DNA from: Pseudomonas sp. KBW05
Lineage (GTDB): Bacteria > Pseudomonadota > Gammaproteobacteria > Pseudomonadales > Pseudomonadaceae
Assembly (NCBI RefSeq): GCF_003852405.1
Contig: NZ_QAJM01000003.1
Span: 202,033 to 266,032 of the forward strand
Length of the DNA: 64,000 nt
Direction: 5' to 3'
Shown: positions 25,042-34,403 of the stretch, piece by piece
Numbering within the stretch: the first letter of the stretch is position 1
How the letters are laid out: each line of letters starts with the position of its first letter
Made by a program: the position numbers and the translations under genes
The notes under the pieces: model-generated
The model's database searches: none
What the model was told of the DNA's origin: nothing
The model's input: only the letters and a program-made list of their open reading frames with translations

Positions 25042-25674
25042 ATGCCCGACGATATTCATTTCTACGAACCCGCCAACGGCCACGGCCTGCCCCATGACCC
25101 GTTCAATGCCATCGTCGGCCCGCGGCCCATCGGTTGGATTTCGTCCCACGACAATGAAGGCCGCCTGAACCTGGCGCCCTACAGTTTTTTCAATGCCTTC
25201 AATTACATTCCGCCGATCATTGGGTTTTCCAGTGTCGGGCGCAAAGACAGCCTGAACAACATCGAACAGACTGGCGAGTTTGTGTGGAACCTGGCGACCC
25301 GGCCGCTGGCCGAGCAGATGAACCAGAGTTGCGCGGCGGTATCGCCTGAGGTGAACGAATTCGAACTGGCTGGACTGACACCGGTGGCGTCAAAGGTCAT
25401 CAAGGTGCCACGGGTGGGTGAGAGCCCGGTGTCGTTTGAATGCAAGGTCACGCAGATTATTCAGCTGCAACGAGCCGACAAGGAATTGGTGCCGAGTTGG
25501 CTGGTGCTCGGCGAAGTGGTGGCGGTGCATATTGCCAAGTGGTTGCTCAAGGATGGCGTCTATGACACGGCGGCGGCCGAGCCGATCTTGCGCGGTGGCG
25601 GCCCAGCGGATTACTTTCAGCTCGGGCCGGAAGCGCTGTTCAAGATGTACCGCCCAGGCGCCACCAAACCCTAA
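25042..25674 (+). CDS. Flavin reductase-like FMN-binding split-barrel protein
   Basis: A 210-residue protein of the flavin reductase-like family. The FMN-binding signature is clear: NAIVGPRPIGWISS, then LNLAPYSFFNAFNYIPPIIGFSS with the usual SxxxxKDSLNNI phosphate-binding segment, and a C-terminal GGGPADYFQL. The family includes short-chain NAD(P)H:FMN oxidoreductases and uncharacterised flavoproteins, so the substrate is not predictable. ATG 25042 is chosen because AGGA lies about nine bases upstream and the barrel begins soon after; an in-frame ATG at 24955 would add 29 unrelated residues. Confidence 0.82.
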   Translation: MPDDIHFYEPANGHGLPHDPFNAIVGPRPIGWISSHDNEGRLNLAPYSFFNAFNYIPPIIGFSSVGRKDSLNNIEQTGEFVWNLATRPLAEQMNQSCAAVSPEVNEFELAGLTPVASKVIKVPRVGESPVSFECKVTQIIQLQRADKELVPSWLVLGEVVAVHIAKWLLKDGVYDTAAAEPILRGGGPADYFQLGPEALFKMYRPGATKP

Positions 25675-25693
25675 CTGAAATACAGTCAAAAAA

Positions 25694-25815
25694 TGTGGGA
25701 GCGGGCTTGTGTGGGAGCGGGCTTGCTCGCGAATACAGTCTGTCAGTTGATAAAGATGTCGACTGACACACCGCCTTCGCGAGCAAGCCCGCTCCCACAC
25801 AAGCCCGCTCTCACA
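25694..25815. repeat. REPIN-like element (C), inverted near-copy of element B
   Basis: Same arms, same duplicated ends and the same loop as element B but in opposite orientation, differing at about two loop positions. Lies between two convergent genes. Confidence 0.88.
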
Positions 25816-25818
25816 GTT

Positions 25819-26064
25819 CTAGACGGTGGCAGGCGCCCAAGCCAATTGGCCTTCCTCGTCAACGTCGACCAACCGCTCCAACTGCAACGCAGCCGCGTCA
25901 TCGGCATCCGACGCCGTCTTGAATGTCTGTCCATCAAGGATCTTGTGAAAGCGCGGGGCGCCCATGCCATCCAGTGCCTTCACGGCGACGGCGGCGCTGT
26001 AGCCACCCTCTCCCGGCACTACGGCGGAAACGGCTTCGTGGTGGGCAAATTCTTTACGTGCCAT
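25819..26064 (-). CDS. Small conserved hypothetical protein
   Basis: 81 residues beginning MARKEFAHHEAV and ending in an acidic QLERLVDVDEEG region. There is no signal peptide or TM segment. AGGACC seven bases before the ATG at 26064 supports this start over an in-frame ATG at 26097. Spacing from the ABM-domain gene upstream is 45 bases on the same strand, so the two could be co-transcribed. Function not recognised. Confidence 0.6.
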   Translation of the reverse strand: MARKEFAHHEAVSAVVPGEGGYSAAVAVKALDGMGAPRFHKILDGQTFKTASDADDAAALQLERLVDVDEEGQLAWAPATV

Positions 26065-26109
26065 GTTGCAGGTCCTGGCCAATGGGAAGTCGGCCATTCT
26101 AAACCTGAT

Positions 26110-26451
26110 TCACCCGGCGAGTTGCAGGTACTCGCCATAAGCATTGGCGGCGGATGCATCGGTGAAGGTCTGGAAATCCATGCTGCGGATGACCATGTCG
26201 TTCAACAGCTCGGTGAAGATCACCAAAGCCGGCGAGTTGAAGTAGACGCTCATCGCCTGCTCGCTGCTCCAGAAACCTGAGACCAGCCACACATCGGCGT
26301 CTACCTGGGACTGCTGCAACGAGAATTGCAGGCAACCCTGAGCCTGGCGGCCCGGTTCGATCAAACTGCTCAAGCGTGCACCGAGTTCGGTGCTGCACCC
26401 GCTGCGGGCGCGGATAAAGGCCATATGGCTCGCGGGAATGGGGGTGGACAT
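26110..26451 (-). CDS. Antibiotic biosynthesis monooxygenase (ABM)-domain protein
   Basis: 113 residues with the ferredoxin-like ABM fold pattern: a first strand (HMAFIRARSG), a helix (STELGARLSSLIEP), strands around GCLQFSLQQSQVDADVWLVSGFW, then a helix EQAMSVYFNSPALVIFTELL. Members act as small monooxygenases, heme-degrading enzymes or stress proteins; which one applies here is not evident. GGGAGAG eight bases before ATG 26451 sets the start. It diverges from an AraC-type regulator with conspicuous repeats in between, so that regulator may control it. Confidence 0.72.
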   Translation of the reverse strand: MSTPIPASHMAFIRARSGCSTELGARLSSLIEPGRQAQGCLQFSLQQSQVDADVWLVSGFWSSEQAMSVYFNSPALVIFTELLNDMVIRSMDFQTFTDASAANAYGEYLQLAG

Positions 26452-26778
26452 GTTCGACTCTCCCGTTGAGAAGTGATGCTCGGCAAACACTGTGGGGCGT
26501 GTTGCCACAGGATCAAAGATAACGGCGCGGGGCCGGGCGCGGTTAGTCGATTCCTGCCGGCTTATTGCACAATCCTGCGAGAAGCGCAGACAGGCGACCT
26601 GGCCCGCTGGATTTATCGCAGGCACAGACTCAGTGTTTCAGGCAGATGACAGGCCTCGTACTTGCCTGATTCACGACTTATCGCAGGATCAGGCAAGGAT
26701 TGTGCAGAATCGACGTAACACTTTTGCGCAACCCGCCGCTAAGCTGAGCCCATCAAAAAAGCGTGTAGAGGCCTACCC
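26452..26778. promoter_or_regulatory. Divergent intergenic region with repeated elements (ABM gene / araC)
   Basis: A 327-base gap without a gene. It contains TTATCGCAGG twice (26613-26622 and 26678-26687) and GCACAATCCT at 26567-26576 with its inverse AGGATTGTGC at 26696-26705. These could be operator half-sites for the adjacent AraC regulator. No -35/-10 pair stands out. Confidence 0.4.
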
Positions 26779-27708
26779 ATGTCGTCGCCTGAACATCAGC
26801 CCGTTCCCCTCGATGCCGAGATGGAAAAACAGCGCGCCGAACTGGCCAGCATCGTGCACCGGCACACTTGGGAGGACGGTTCCTACGGCACCGCGATCAC
26901 CTCGCTGTACCTGAACCGCCACAATACGCCGCGCGATTTCATGCCGGTGCTGGTGGAGCCCGCCCTGTGCATCCTCGCCAGTGGCAGCAAGGAAGTGCGC
27001 CTGGCCGACGAGATCTTCGCCTACGACCCCCTCAACTACCTGGTGTTCTCGGTCGCCATGCCCGTGGCCGGGCGGATTATCGACGCCACGCCACAAGACC
27101 CCAACCTGTCGGTGCGTATCAATATCGACCCGGCGCAACTCACTGCGCTGATCGCCGAAGCCGGGCCGATGGGTGTGCCGTCGCGGCCGACCGCCCGGGG
27201 CATGTACGTCGACCGCATCGACCACGCGCTGCTCGATGCGGTGCTGCGCCTGGCGCGCTTGCTGGACACACCGAAAGACATCGCCATGCTCGCGCCGTTG
27301 ATCAACCGCGAGATTCTCTATCGCTTGTTACGTGGGCCGCAGGGCTATCGGCTGTATGAGATTGCCGTGGCCAACAGTCAGAGCCATCGGGTCAGCCAGG
27401 CGATCACCTGGTTGAACGGCAACTACGAACAACCGCTGCGCATTGATGACCTGGCCAAGGAAGTGAACCTCAGCGTCTCGACCTTGCACCACCGGTTCAA
27501 GGCGATTACGGCCATGAGCCCATTGCAGTATCAGAAGCAGTTGCGCTTGCAGGAAGCCCGGCGGTTGATGATTGCCGAAGGGCTGGAAGCGTCGGCGGCG
27601 GGGTATCGAGTGGGGTATGAAAGCCCGTCGCAGTTCAGCCGGGAATACAGCCGGTTGTTTGGTGCGCCGCCATTGCGTGACCTGGCCAGGCTGCGCCAAA
27701 GCATCTGA
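26779..27708 (+). CDS. AraC-family transcriptional regulator
   Basis: 309 residues: an AraC N-terminal cupin-type domain (about 30-180, with EPALCILASGSKEV) and a double helix-turn-helix at 205-300. The first HTH is in IDDLAKEVNLSVSTLHHRFKAITAMSPLQYQK and the second in AAGYRVGYESPSQFSREYSRLFG, the usual AraC signature. This N-terminal type is common in regulators of adjacent oxidoreductases or efflux genes. The divergent ABM gene and the flavin-reductase-like gene are the nearest candidate targets. A REPIN follows the stop. Confidence 0.88.
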   Translation: MSSPEHQPVPLDAEMEKQRAELASIVHRHTWEDGSYGTAITSLYLNRHNTPRDFMPVLVEPALCILASGSKEVRLADEIFAYDPLNYLVFSVAMPVAGRIIDATPQDPNLSVRINIDPAQLTALIAEAGPMGVPSRPTARGMYVDRIDHALLDAVLRLARLLDTPKDIAMLAPLINREILYRLLRGPQGYRLYEIAVANSQSHRVSQAITWLNGNYEQPLRIDDLAKEVNLSVSTLHHRFKAITAMSPLQYQKQLRLQEARRLMIAEGLEASAAGYRVGYESPSQFSREYSRLFGAPPLRDLARLRQSI

Positions 27709-27725
27709 CTCAACAGAGATAAAAA

Positions 27726-27829
27726 TGTGGGAGCGGGCTTGCTCGCGAATGCGGTGGTTCAGTAACAAATTTAGTGACTGACACTCCGCTTTCGCGAGCA
27801 AGCCCGCTCCCACACAAGCCCACTCCACA
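27726..27829. repeat. REPIN-like element (D)
   Basis: REP arms around a loop with GGTTCAGTAACAAATTTAGTG, nearly identical to element K at 62565. A degenerate extra end copy is on the right side. Sits between the convergent araC and gtrS. Confidence 0.87.
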
Positions 27830-27848
27830 TTTTGATCTGCGGCGTTTT

Positions 27849-29318
27849 TTAGTCCAATCCGCGGGGTAATTGCAGGGTGACCCGCAGCCCACCCTCACGC
27901 AAATTCTGCAAACTCACTTCACCGCCATGACTGTGGGCAATATTGCGCGCGATCCCCAACCCCAACCCATAACCCTGCTGCTGCCCGGCCAAGCGGAAGT
28001 GCGGTTCAAACACTTGCTCCAAGCGCTGTTCCGGCACGCCCGGGCCTTCATCATCCACATGCAGGATGAACTGCGCGCCATCGTCCTCGATGTGCAAATG
28101 GGCGGTCTGCCCGTACTTCAAGGCGTTGTCGATCAGGTTGCCGATGCAGCGCTTGAGCGCCAGCGGTTTGCCCGGGTAGGTGGTCAGCGCGCGGCCGTGC
28201 TGGGTCACCCGGCCGTTGCCGTTGGGGGCCAGGTACGGTTCCACCAGGCAATCGAGGACGTGGTTGAGGTCCACGGGTTCGATGTTTTCGTGGATGTCGG
28301 TGTCTTTCACGCATTGCAGCGCGCCTTTGACCAGCAACTCCAATTCATCCAGGTCGCGGCCGAACTTGGCTTGCAGGTTTTCGTCTTCGAGCAGCTCCAC
28401 GCGCAAGCGCAGGCGGGTGATAGGCGTACGTAGGTCGTGGGAAATCGCGCTGAATAATTGGCTACGTTCAGTCAGGTAGCGGCTGATGCGTTCACGCATG
28501 GCGTTGAAGGCGCGGCCCACTTCCTCCACTTCGCTGCCACCGCCTTCGGCCACAGGTTCGACGTCGGCGCCCAAGGACATGTCCCGCGCGGCCCGTGCCA
28601 GGCGCTTGAGCGGGCGGCTTTGCCAGTGCACCAGCAAGCCGATGAACAGCAACAGAAAGCCGCTGGTGAGCACGATAAACCACACTTGCTGGGACGGCAG
28701 GCCCTGTTCTTCCAGGCTGGTGTAGGGCTCGGGCAATAGCGAGGCGATGTACAGCCATTCGCCGGGCGCGAGCTGGATCTGCGTGACCAGCACCGGCGGA
28801 TTCACCGGTTCCAGGGTCAGTGCGTAATGCGCCCAGGAGCGCGGCAACTCATCGAGCTTGAGGCCGGCATTGAAGATACGCAGATCTTCGGCGCTGACAA
28901 ATTCCACCGAGATATGCACGTCGGCGCCGAGGGTCTGGCGCAGCACTTCGTCCACCGCCACCAGCACCGCCTGCTTGCGCGGGGTTTCCGGCAACACTTG
29001 CATGTCCAGCGGACGGTCATTGAGGGTCACCACAAACCGCGTGCCGCCCATGCTGCGCAATTGGTCGAGGACCAACGGGCGATAGGCCACTGGCAACGAG
29101 CGGAAATAACTCACGCTGGCGGTCATCGAATGCGCCAGGCTGCGGGCGCTGGTGACCAGGCCTTCAAGCTGGGTGGCGCGCAATTGCGAGACCCAGATCA
29201 CGCTCGACAGCGCCTGGGCAAACAACACCACCAGCAAGGTCAGCAGCAACATGCGCCCCAGCAGCGAACGCGGCACCGGAAAACGCCGGCGGCGCTCAGT
29301 CACAGGTTCAGTGGGCAT
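27849..29318 (-). CDS. gtrS: Glucose-responsive sensor histidine kinase GtrS
   Basis: A 489-residue sensor kinase: TM near 22-45, periplasmic domain to about 200, second TM, HAMP (RPLKRLARAARDM), phosphoacceptor box FSAISHDLRTPITRLRL, and ATPase domain with NLIDNALKYG, DEGPGVP and GLGLGIARNIAHSHGG. Its place at the end of edd-glk-gltR identifies it as the GtrS partner of GltR, which in pseudomonads tunes the glucose porin and uptake genes in response to ketogluconate or 6-phosphogluconate. ATG 29318 is chosen over a TTG three codons earlier. It overlaps the gltR end by 11 bases. Confidence 0.9.
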   Translation of the reverse strand: MPTEPVTERRRRFPVPRSLLGRMLLLTLLVVLFAQALSSVIWVSQLRATQLEGLVTSARSLAHSMTASVSYFRSLPVAYRPLVLDQLRSMGGTRFVVTLNDRPLDMQVLPETPRKQAVLVAVDEVLRQTLGADVHISVEFVSAEDLRIFNAGLKLDELPRSWAHYALTLEPVNPPVLVTQIQLAPGEWLYIASLLPEPYTSLEEQGLPSQQVWFIVLTSGFLLLFIGLLVHWQSRPLKRLARAARDMSLGADVEPVAEGGGSEVEEVGRAFNAMRERISRYLTERSQLFSAISHDLRTPITRLRLRVELLEDENLQAKFGRDLDELELLVKGALQCVKDTDIHENIEPVDLNHVLDCLVEPYLAPNGNGRVTQHGRALTTYPGKPLALKRCIGNLIDNALKYGQTAHLHIEDDGAQFILHVDDEGPGVPEQRLEQVFEPHFRLAGQQQGYGLGLGIARNIAHSHGGEVSLQNLREGGLRVTLQLPRGLD

Positions 29319-30042
29319 TGCCGGCAACCACGCTGGCTGCCAGTTGGTAACCGCTGCCGCGCACGGTGCGGATCAGTCGCGGCGGCTTTTCGGTATCGCG
29401 CAGGCGTTGGCGCAGGCGGCTGACGGCCATATCGACGATACGGTCCAGCGGCATCAGGTCACGGCCACGGGTGGCGTTGCCGATGGTGTCGCGGTCGAGG
29501 ATCTGTTGCGGGTGGTCGAGAAACAACTTGAGCAGGGCAAAGTCGGCGCCGGAGAGGATCACTTCTTCGCCGTCGAGGTGGAACAGGCGGTGGCTGATCA
29601 TATCCAGGCGCCATTCATCAAACACCAACACGTCGCTGCTGCCCCGTTGCTCCTGGCCGAATTGGGCACGGCGCAACAGCGCCTTGATCCGCGCTTGCAG
29701 CTCGCGGGGGCTGAAGGGTTTGCCGATGTAATCGTCGGCGCCCAGTTCCAGGCCGATCACGCGGTCGGTTTCGTCGGAGCTGGCAGTGAGCATGATGATC
29801 GGCACCTGCGCCTGGCGCGGATGCTGGCGGATCCAGCGGCAAAGGCTGAAACCGTCTTCGTCGGGCAACATCACATCAAGGATGACCAGATCGCACGGCG
29901 CCTCGTTCATCGCCTGGCGGAACCCCGCGCCGTCCGGCACGCCACGCACCTGGAAGCCGGCACGACTGAGGTAGGTTTGCAGCAATTCGCGGATTTCCTG
30001 GTCGTCGTCGACGAGGAGAATGGATTTACTGATTACGCTCAC
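29308..30042 (-). CDS. gltR: OmpR-type response regulator GltR
   Basis: 244 residues: a receiver domain (LVDDDQEI, phospho-Asp in DLVILDVMLPDEDG, Lys in YIGKPF) and a C-terminal winged helix (DRDTIGNATRGRDLMPLDRIVDMAVSRLR, GSGYQLA). It starts with GTG at 30042 behind AAGGAGG. The variant REP pair E separates it from glk, so the operon is either read through or has a second promoter there. In pseudomonads GltR represses the glucose transport genes until its sensor responds. Those transport genes are not in this window. Confidence 0.9.
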   Translation of the reverse strand: MSVISKSILLVDDDQEIRELLQTYLSRAGFQVRGVPDGAGFRQAMNEAPCDLVILDVMLPDEDGFSLCRWIRQHPRQAQVPIIMLTASSDETDRVIGLELGADDYIGKPFSPRELQARIKALLRRAQFGQEQRGSSDVLVFDEWRLDMISHRLFHLDGEEVILSGADFALLKLFLDHPQQILDRDTIGNATRGRDLMPLDRIVDMAVSRLRQRLRDTEKPPRLIRTVRGSGYQLAASVVAGNAH

Positions 30043-30092
30043 GGGGGCCTCCTTGTTGTTATGGCCAAGCTTAAGTCATTTGTTGCCCTTGA

Positions 30093-30178
30093 GGCCCTCA
30101 TCGCAGGCAAGCCAGCTCCCACATTTTGACCGTGTGAACCCGGTCAACTGTGGGAGCTGGCTTGCCTGCGATAGGGCC
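30093..30178. repeat. Variant REP inverted pair (E) between glk and gltR
   Basis: The arms read GCAGGCAAGCCAGCTCCCACA and its reverse (GAGCTGGCTTGCCTGC), a sequence variant of the common REP. The arms extend outward through GGCCCT/AGGGCC. It lies inside the edd-glk-gltR-gtrS transcription unit, where it may stabilise the upstream mRNA or dampen downstream expression. Confidence 0.85.
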
Positions 30179-30186
30179 ATCACTGC

Positions 30187-31143
30187 CTACGCAAAAGCCT
30201 GTTCAAGCGCCACGCCCGCGCCAGTCAACCCGGAGTAAGGCGCCGTCACCAACCACACCGGAATACCCTTGAAGTAGTCACTCATGCAGCCTTTGTCGCA
30301 AAAACTCTTGGCGAAACCACTGTTGATAAAGAAGTCGGCAAACCTCGGTATCACTCCGCCCACGATATACACACCGCCGCGCCCGCCGGTGGTCAGCACG
30401 TTGTTGCCGGCCACGCGGCCCAGCCAGATGCTGAACTGGTCCAACACTTCCATCGCCACCGGGTCGCCGGCCAGGCCTGCGGCCGTGATGGCCTCGGGCG
30501 TGTCCAGCACCGGCGTGTGCCCATCCACCGCGCAAATCGCCCGGTACAAACGCGGCAAGCCACCGCCGCTCAAGGCGGTTTCGGCGCTGACGTGACCGAT
30601 TTCCGTGTAGATGTGCTGCCACAGCTGGGTTTCACGCGGGCTGCTCAGGGGCAAGTCGACATGGCCGCCCTCCCCCGGCAGCGCCGCAAAGCGACCGCCA
30701 CCCAAGTCCAAAAGCGTACCGACGCCCAGGCCGGTGCCCGGGCCGATCACCACGGCCGGGCGCAACGGTTCCGGTGCGCCTTCGCAGACCACACGGAATT
30801 CGTCGGGCTTGAGGCGGGTCATGCCCAGGGCCATGGCCGAGAAGTCATTGACCAGCAGCAGCTCATCCACCTGCAAGGTCTTGCAGAACGCGGTCTTGCT
30901 CAGGCGCCAGTGATTGTTGGTGAACTTGAATTCATCACCACTCACGGGACCTGCCACCGACAGGCACACCGCGCCAATCGCACCGATTTGCAGGCCTTCT
31001 TCCTTGAGGTAAACCTTGATCGCGTCTTCAGGGCTGGCGTGATCCGCCGTGGCGTGCACGCGGATCGAATGCAGCTCCTGGTCCCGCCACAACGCAAACC
31101 GCGCGTTGGTTCCACCGATGTCACCGACCAGCGCAAGCTTCAC
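30187..31143 (-). CDS. glk: Glucokinase
   Basis: 318 residues, bacterial glucokinase family. ATP-binding [12 protein letters not shown] at the N-terminus, sugar-binding NNHWRLS and [12 protein letters not shown], then [11 protein letters not shown] and [11 protein letters not shown]. It phosphorylates glucose taken into the cytoplasm, feeding glucose 6-phosphate to the Entner-Doudoroff route. The GTG start at 31143 overlaps the edd stop (GTGA), so it is translationally coupled to edd. Confidence 0.95.
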   Translation of the reverse strand: MKLALVGDIGGTNARFALWRDQELHSIRVHATADHASPEDAIKVYLKEEGLQIGAIGAVCLSVAGPVSGDEFKFTNNHWRLSKTAFCKTLQVDELLLVNDFSAMALGMTRLKPDEFRVVCEGAPEPLRPAVVIGPGTGLGVGTLLDLGGGRFAALPGEGGHVDLPLSSPRETQLWQHIYTEIGHVSAETALSGGGLPRLYRAICAVDGHTPVLDTPEAITAAGLAGDPVAMEVLDQFSIWLGRVAGNNVLTTGGRGGVYIVGGVIPRFADFFINSGFAKSFCDKGCMSDYFKGIPVWLVTAPYSGLTGAGVALEQAFA

Positions 31144-32966
31144 TTAAGCGTCTCCAGGGCAGAGGTAAAGGCGCTGGCGCCCTGCTCTGCGGAGCTTGCG
31201 GCCAAGCGCATAAATGCAAACAGCTCGCGACCAGCCCCCACGTTATTGCCCAACAGGCCCGTGGCAGGCGCGCGCGCTGCAAATTCTTCGGCGTCCACCT
31301 TAAGCTCCAAGGTGCCCTTCACGCCATCGACGCGAATGATATCGCCATCACGCACCCGCGCCAGTGGCCCACCGCTCTGGGCTTCGGGGTTGACGTGGAT
31401 CGCGGCGGGGATCTTACCCGAGGCGCCAGACATGCGCCCGTCTGTGACCAACGCGACTTTGAAACCACGGTCCTGCAACACGCCCAGGAACGGGGTCATC
31501 TTGTGCAGTTCGGGCATGCCATTGGAGCGCGGGCCCTGGAAGCGCATCACGGCGACAAAGTCTTTTTCCAACTGGCCGGCCTTGAAGGCATCGGCCAAAT
31601 CCTGCTGATCCTGGAACACCACCGCCGGTGCTTCGACGATTTGATGCTCAAGGGCCACGGCCGACACTTTCATCACACCACGGCCGAGATTGCCTTCCAT
31701 CACGCGCAAACCGCCTTCCGGGGAGAACGCACGGGCCACCGGGCGCAGGATGGTTTCGTCGAGGCTTTCGATAGGCCCGTCGCGCCAGATCAGCTCGCCG
31801 TCCACCAGGAACGGTTCCTGGGTGTAGCGGCTCAGGCCCTTGCCCGCGACGGTGTTGACGTCTTCGTGCAACAGGCCGGCTTCGAGCAGTTCGCGGATCA
31901 GGAACGACATGCCGCCCGCCGCCTGGAAGTGGTTGATGTCGGCCTTGCCGTTTGGATAGACGTGGGACAGGGTCGGCACCACCTCGGAGAGGTCGGCCAT
32001 GTCCTGCCAGGTAAGGATAATGCCCGCCGACATGGCGATGGCCGGCATGTGCAGGGTGTGGTTGGTGGAACCACCGGTGGCGTTGAGGGCGACGATGGAG
32101 TTGACCAGGGATTTCTCGTCGACGATCTCGCCGATCGGCGTGAAGTTGCCACTGGCCTTGGTCAGGCGCGTCACCTGATGCGCGGCTTCGCGGGTCAGTG
32201 CGTCACGCAGTGGCGTGTACGGGTTGACGAACGACGCACCGGGCAAGTGCAGCCCCATCACTTCCATCAGCAACTGGTTGGTGTTGGCGGTGCCGTAGAA
32301 GGTGCAGGTGCCGGGGCTGTGGTAGGACTTCATCTCCGATTCCAGCAGCTCTTCGCGAGTGGCCTTGCCTTCGGCGTAGCGCTGGCGCACGTCGGCTTTC
32401 TGCTTGTTGGAGATACCCGATGGCATTGGCCCGCCTGGCACGAAGATCATCGGCAGATGGCCGTAGCGCAGCGCGCCCATCATCAGGCCGGGAACAATCT
32501 TGTCGCAGATGCCCAGCATCAGCGCGGCGTCGAACATGTTGTGGGACAGCGCTACCGCCGTGGACATGGCGATTACTTCACGGCTGAGCAGGCTCAGCTC
32601 CATGCCGGGCTCGCCTTGGGTCACGCCGTCGCACATGGCGGGAGTGCCGCCGGCGAACTGGCCGACCGAGCCGACTTCGCGCAGGGCTTTCTTGATTTGC
32701 TCGGGGAAATGTTCGTACGGCTGGTGCGCCGAGAGCATGTCGTTATATGACGAAACAATTGCCACGTTGGCGGCGTTCATCATGCGCAGGCTGTTTTTGT
32801 CTTCGGTGCCGCAACCGGCCACGCCGTGGGCGAAGTTGGCGCATTGCAGCTTGCCGCGCATCGGACCGTCGCTGGCTGCGCCGCGAATGAGCGCAAGGTA
32901 AGCCTCGCGGGTGGCGCGGCTACGGGCGATAAGCCGTTCGGTGACCTCAAGAACGCGGGGATGCAT
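31140..32966 (-). CDS. edd: Phosphogluconate dehydratase (Entner-Doudoroff)
   Basis: 608 residues, IlvD/Edd family, full length. It converts 6-phosphogluconate to 2-keto-3-deoxy-6-phosphogluconate. Iron-sulfur and metal motifs are in place: [58 protein letters not shown] and [18 protein letters not shown]. First gene of the edd-glk-gltR-gtrS unit and divergent from gap. The intergenic region carries two HexR-type sites, matching the known relief of repression by KDPG in pseudomonads. Confidence 0.96.
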   Translation of the reverse strand: MHPRVLEVTERLIARSRATREAYLALIRGAASDGPMRGKLQCANFAHGVAGCGTEDKNSLRMMNAANVAIVSSYNDMLSAHQPYEHFPEQIKKALREVGSVGQFAGGTPAMCDGVTQGEPGMELSLLSREVIAMSTAVALSHNMFDAALMLGICDKIVPGLMMGALRYGHLPMIFVPGGPMPSGISNKQKADVRQRYAEGKATREELLESEMKSYHSPGTCTFYGTANTNQLLMEVMGLHLPGASFVNPYTPLRDALTREAAHQVTRLTKASGNFTPIGEIVDEKSLVNSIVALNATGGSTNHTLHMPAIAMSAGIILTWQDMADLSEVVPTLSHVYPNGKADINHFQAAGGMSFLIRELLEAGLLHEDVNTVAGKGLSRYTQEPFLVDGELIWRDGPIESLDETILRPVARAFSPEGGLRVMEGNLGRGVMKVSAVALEHQIVEAPAVVFQDQQDLADAFKAGQLEKDFVAVMRFQGPRSNGMPELHKMTPFLGVLQDRGFKVALVTDGRMSGASGKIPAAIHVNPEAQSGGPLARVRDGDIIRVDGVKGTLELKVDAEEFAARAPATGLLGNNVGAGRELFAFMRLAASSAEQGASAFTSALETLK

Positions 32967-33086
32967 GTGTAGAACTCCAGGCTAACGGATGTGGCGACCT
33001 GAGTGTCTATGCTGATCAAACGCCCGCTACGCATGGGATGGCAGGGTGTCGTTTAAATCATCGGACCAGTTGATTCAGGTCACTCG

Positions 33087-33101
33087 TTGTAGATTGAACA
33101 A
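33087..33101. promoter_or_regulatory. HexR-type operator, edd-proximal
   Basis: TTGT-N7-ACAA (33087-33090, 33098-33101), the HexR consensus, in the edd/gap divergent region about 120 bases before edd. HexR itself is not in the window. Confidence 0.6.
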
Positions 33102-33121
33102 AATATTGCCACTAAAAAGGC

Positions 33122-33149
33122 TTGTTTTCTATTTTTATGCGAATAATCT
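33122..33149 (+). promoter_or_regulatory. Possible gap promoter
   Basis: TTGTTT (33122-33127) and TAATCT (33144-33149) with a 16-base spacer, about 40 bases before the gap start. The gap-proximal HexR site covers the expected transcription start. Confidence 0.4.
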
Positions 33150-33163
33150 TGTAATTCTTACAA
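33149..33163. promoter_or_regulatory. HexR-type operator, gap-proximal
   Basis: A second TTGT-N7-ACAA (33149-33152, 33160-33163), 62 bases from the first, about 25 bases before the gap start. Its position over the start of transcription would give repression. Confidence 0.6.
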
Positions 33164-33187
33164 CAAATCGACGACAGGCACTCTCCA

Positions 33188-34189
33188 ATGACTCTTCGTA
33201 TCGCAATCAATGGTTTTGGCCGTATTGGCCGTAATGTCCTGCGCGCACTGTATACCCAAGGCTACCGCCAGGATTTGCAGATCGTCGCCATCAACGATCT
33301 GGGCGACAGTTCGATCAACGCCCACCTGCTCAAATACGACACCGTACATGGCACTTTCGAAGCAGAGGTTGCCCACGATCAGGAAAGCCTGACCGTCAAT
33401 GGTGACCGGATTGCCGTCAGTGCCATTCGCAACCCGGCCGAACTGCCGTGGGCTGCCCACAAGATCGACGTGGTGTTCGAATGCACCGGCCTGTTCACTG
33501 ACCGTGACAAGGCGGCCGCCCATATTACCGCTGGCGCGCGCAAGGTGATCATTTCTGCACCGGCCAAGGGCGCGGACGCGACCGTGGTCTACGGCGTGAA
33601 CCATGACATTCTGCGCCAATCCCACCAGATCATCTCCAACGCCTCGTGCACCACCAACTGCCTGGCGCCGGTGGCCCAGGTGCTGCACCGCGAACTGGGC
33701 ATCGAAAGCGGCCTGATGACCACCATCCACGCCTACACCAACGACCAGAACCTCACCGACGTCTATCACACCGACCCGTACCGCGCGCGCTCGGCCACCC
33801 AGAACATGATCCCGAGCAAGACCGGCGCCGCCGAAGCGGTGGGCCTGGTACTGCCGGAACTGGCGGGCAAGCTGACCGGCATGGCCGTGCGCGTGCCGGT
33901 GATCAACGTGTCGCTGGTGGACCTCACCGTGCAGTTGAAGAAAGACGCCACGGCCGAACAGGTCAACGCGCTGCTGAAAGAAGCCAGCCAGCACTCGAAA
34001 ATCCTCGGCTACAACACCCTGCCGCTGGTTTCGAGTGACTTCAACCACAACCCGCTGTCGTCGATCTTCGATGCCAATCACACCAAGGTCAGCGGTAAAT
34101 TGCTGAAAGTGCTGGCCTGGTACGACAACGAGTGGGGCTTCTCCAACCGCATGCTGGATAACTGCCTGGCGCTGTGTAACGCCGAATAA
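33188..34189 (+). CDS. gap: Glyceraldehyde-3-phosphate dehydrogenase
   Basis: 333 residues, type I GAPDH. N-terminal Rossmann motif [15 protein letters not shown], active-site [12 protein letters not shown] with the nucleophile at C154, catalytic His region [10 protein letters not shown], and C-terminal [12 protein letters not shown]. It oxidises glyceraldehyde 3-phosphate made by the Entner-Doudoroff route. Divergent from edd with shared HexR-type control. The NAD versus NADP preference cannot be told by eye. Confidence 0.95.
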   Translation: MTLRIAINGFGRIGRNVLRALYTQGYRQDLQIVAINDLGDSSINAHLLKYDTVHGTFEAEVAHDQESLTVNGDRIAVSAIRNPAELPWAAHKIDVVFECTGLFTDRDKAAAHITAGARKVIISAPAKGADATVVYGVNHDILRQSHQIISNASCTTNCLAPVAQVLHRELGIESGLMTTIHAYTNDQNLTDVYHTDPYRARSATQNMIPSKTGAAEAVGLVLPELAGKLTGMAVRVPVINVSLVDLTVQLKKDATAEQVNALLKEASQHSKILGYNTLPLVSSDFNHNPLSSIFDANHTKVSGKLLKVLAWYDNEWGFSNRMLDNCLALCNAE

Positions 34190-34208
34190 CGGCCCAGTAG
34201 AGATCCCA

Positions 34209-34313
34209 TGTGGGAGCGGGCTTGTGTGGGAGCGGGCTTGCTCGCGAATGCGGTGTGTCAGTTATAGAGGTTTTGTCTGACACACCGCTTTCGCGAGCAA
34301 GCCCGCTCCCACA
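34209..34313. repeat. REPIN-like element (F) with duplicated left end
   Basis: REP arms around a loop GTGTGTCAGTTATAGAGG. The left arm is preceded by an extra TGTGGGAGCGGGCTT copy. Between gap and the sigma factor gene. Confidence 0.87.
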
Positions 34314-34359
34314 TTTTGTCCTGCGTTAACCTGCAAAAGTGTGCCTTGCAATTTGCGTT

Positions 34360-34378
34360 GATGATAAGCATTATCATT
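34360..34378 (+). promoter_or_regulatory. Fur-type box before the ECF sigma gene
   Basis: GATGATAAGCATTATCATT, a good match to the 19-bp iron box built of GATAAT-like hexamers, 25 bases before the GTG start. It implies repression under iron-replete conditions. Confidence 0.65.
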
Positions 34379-34403
34379 AACTGCAAATCGGTCTGGTATC
34401 ACT

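Noticed and set aside
23996-25815. CRISPR-like array from recurring 20-30 bp repeats
   Set aside because: Repeats are palindromic REP arms in single pairs scattered between genes, not regularly spaced, and no cas genes are present.
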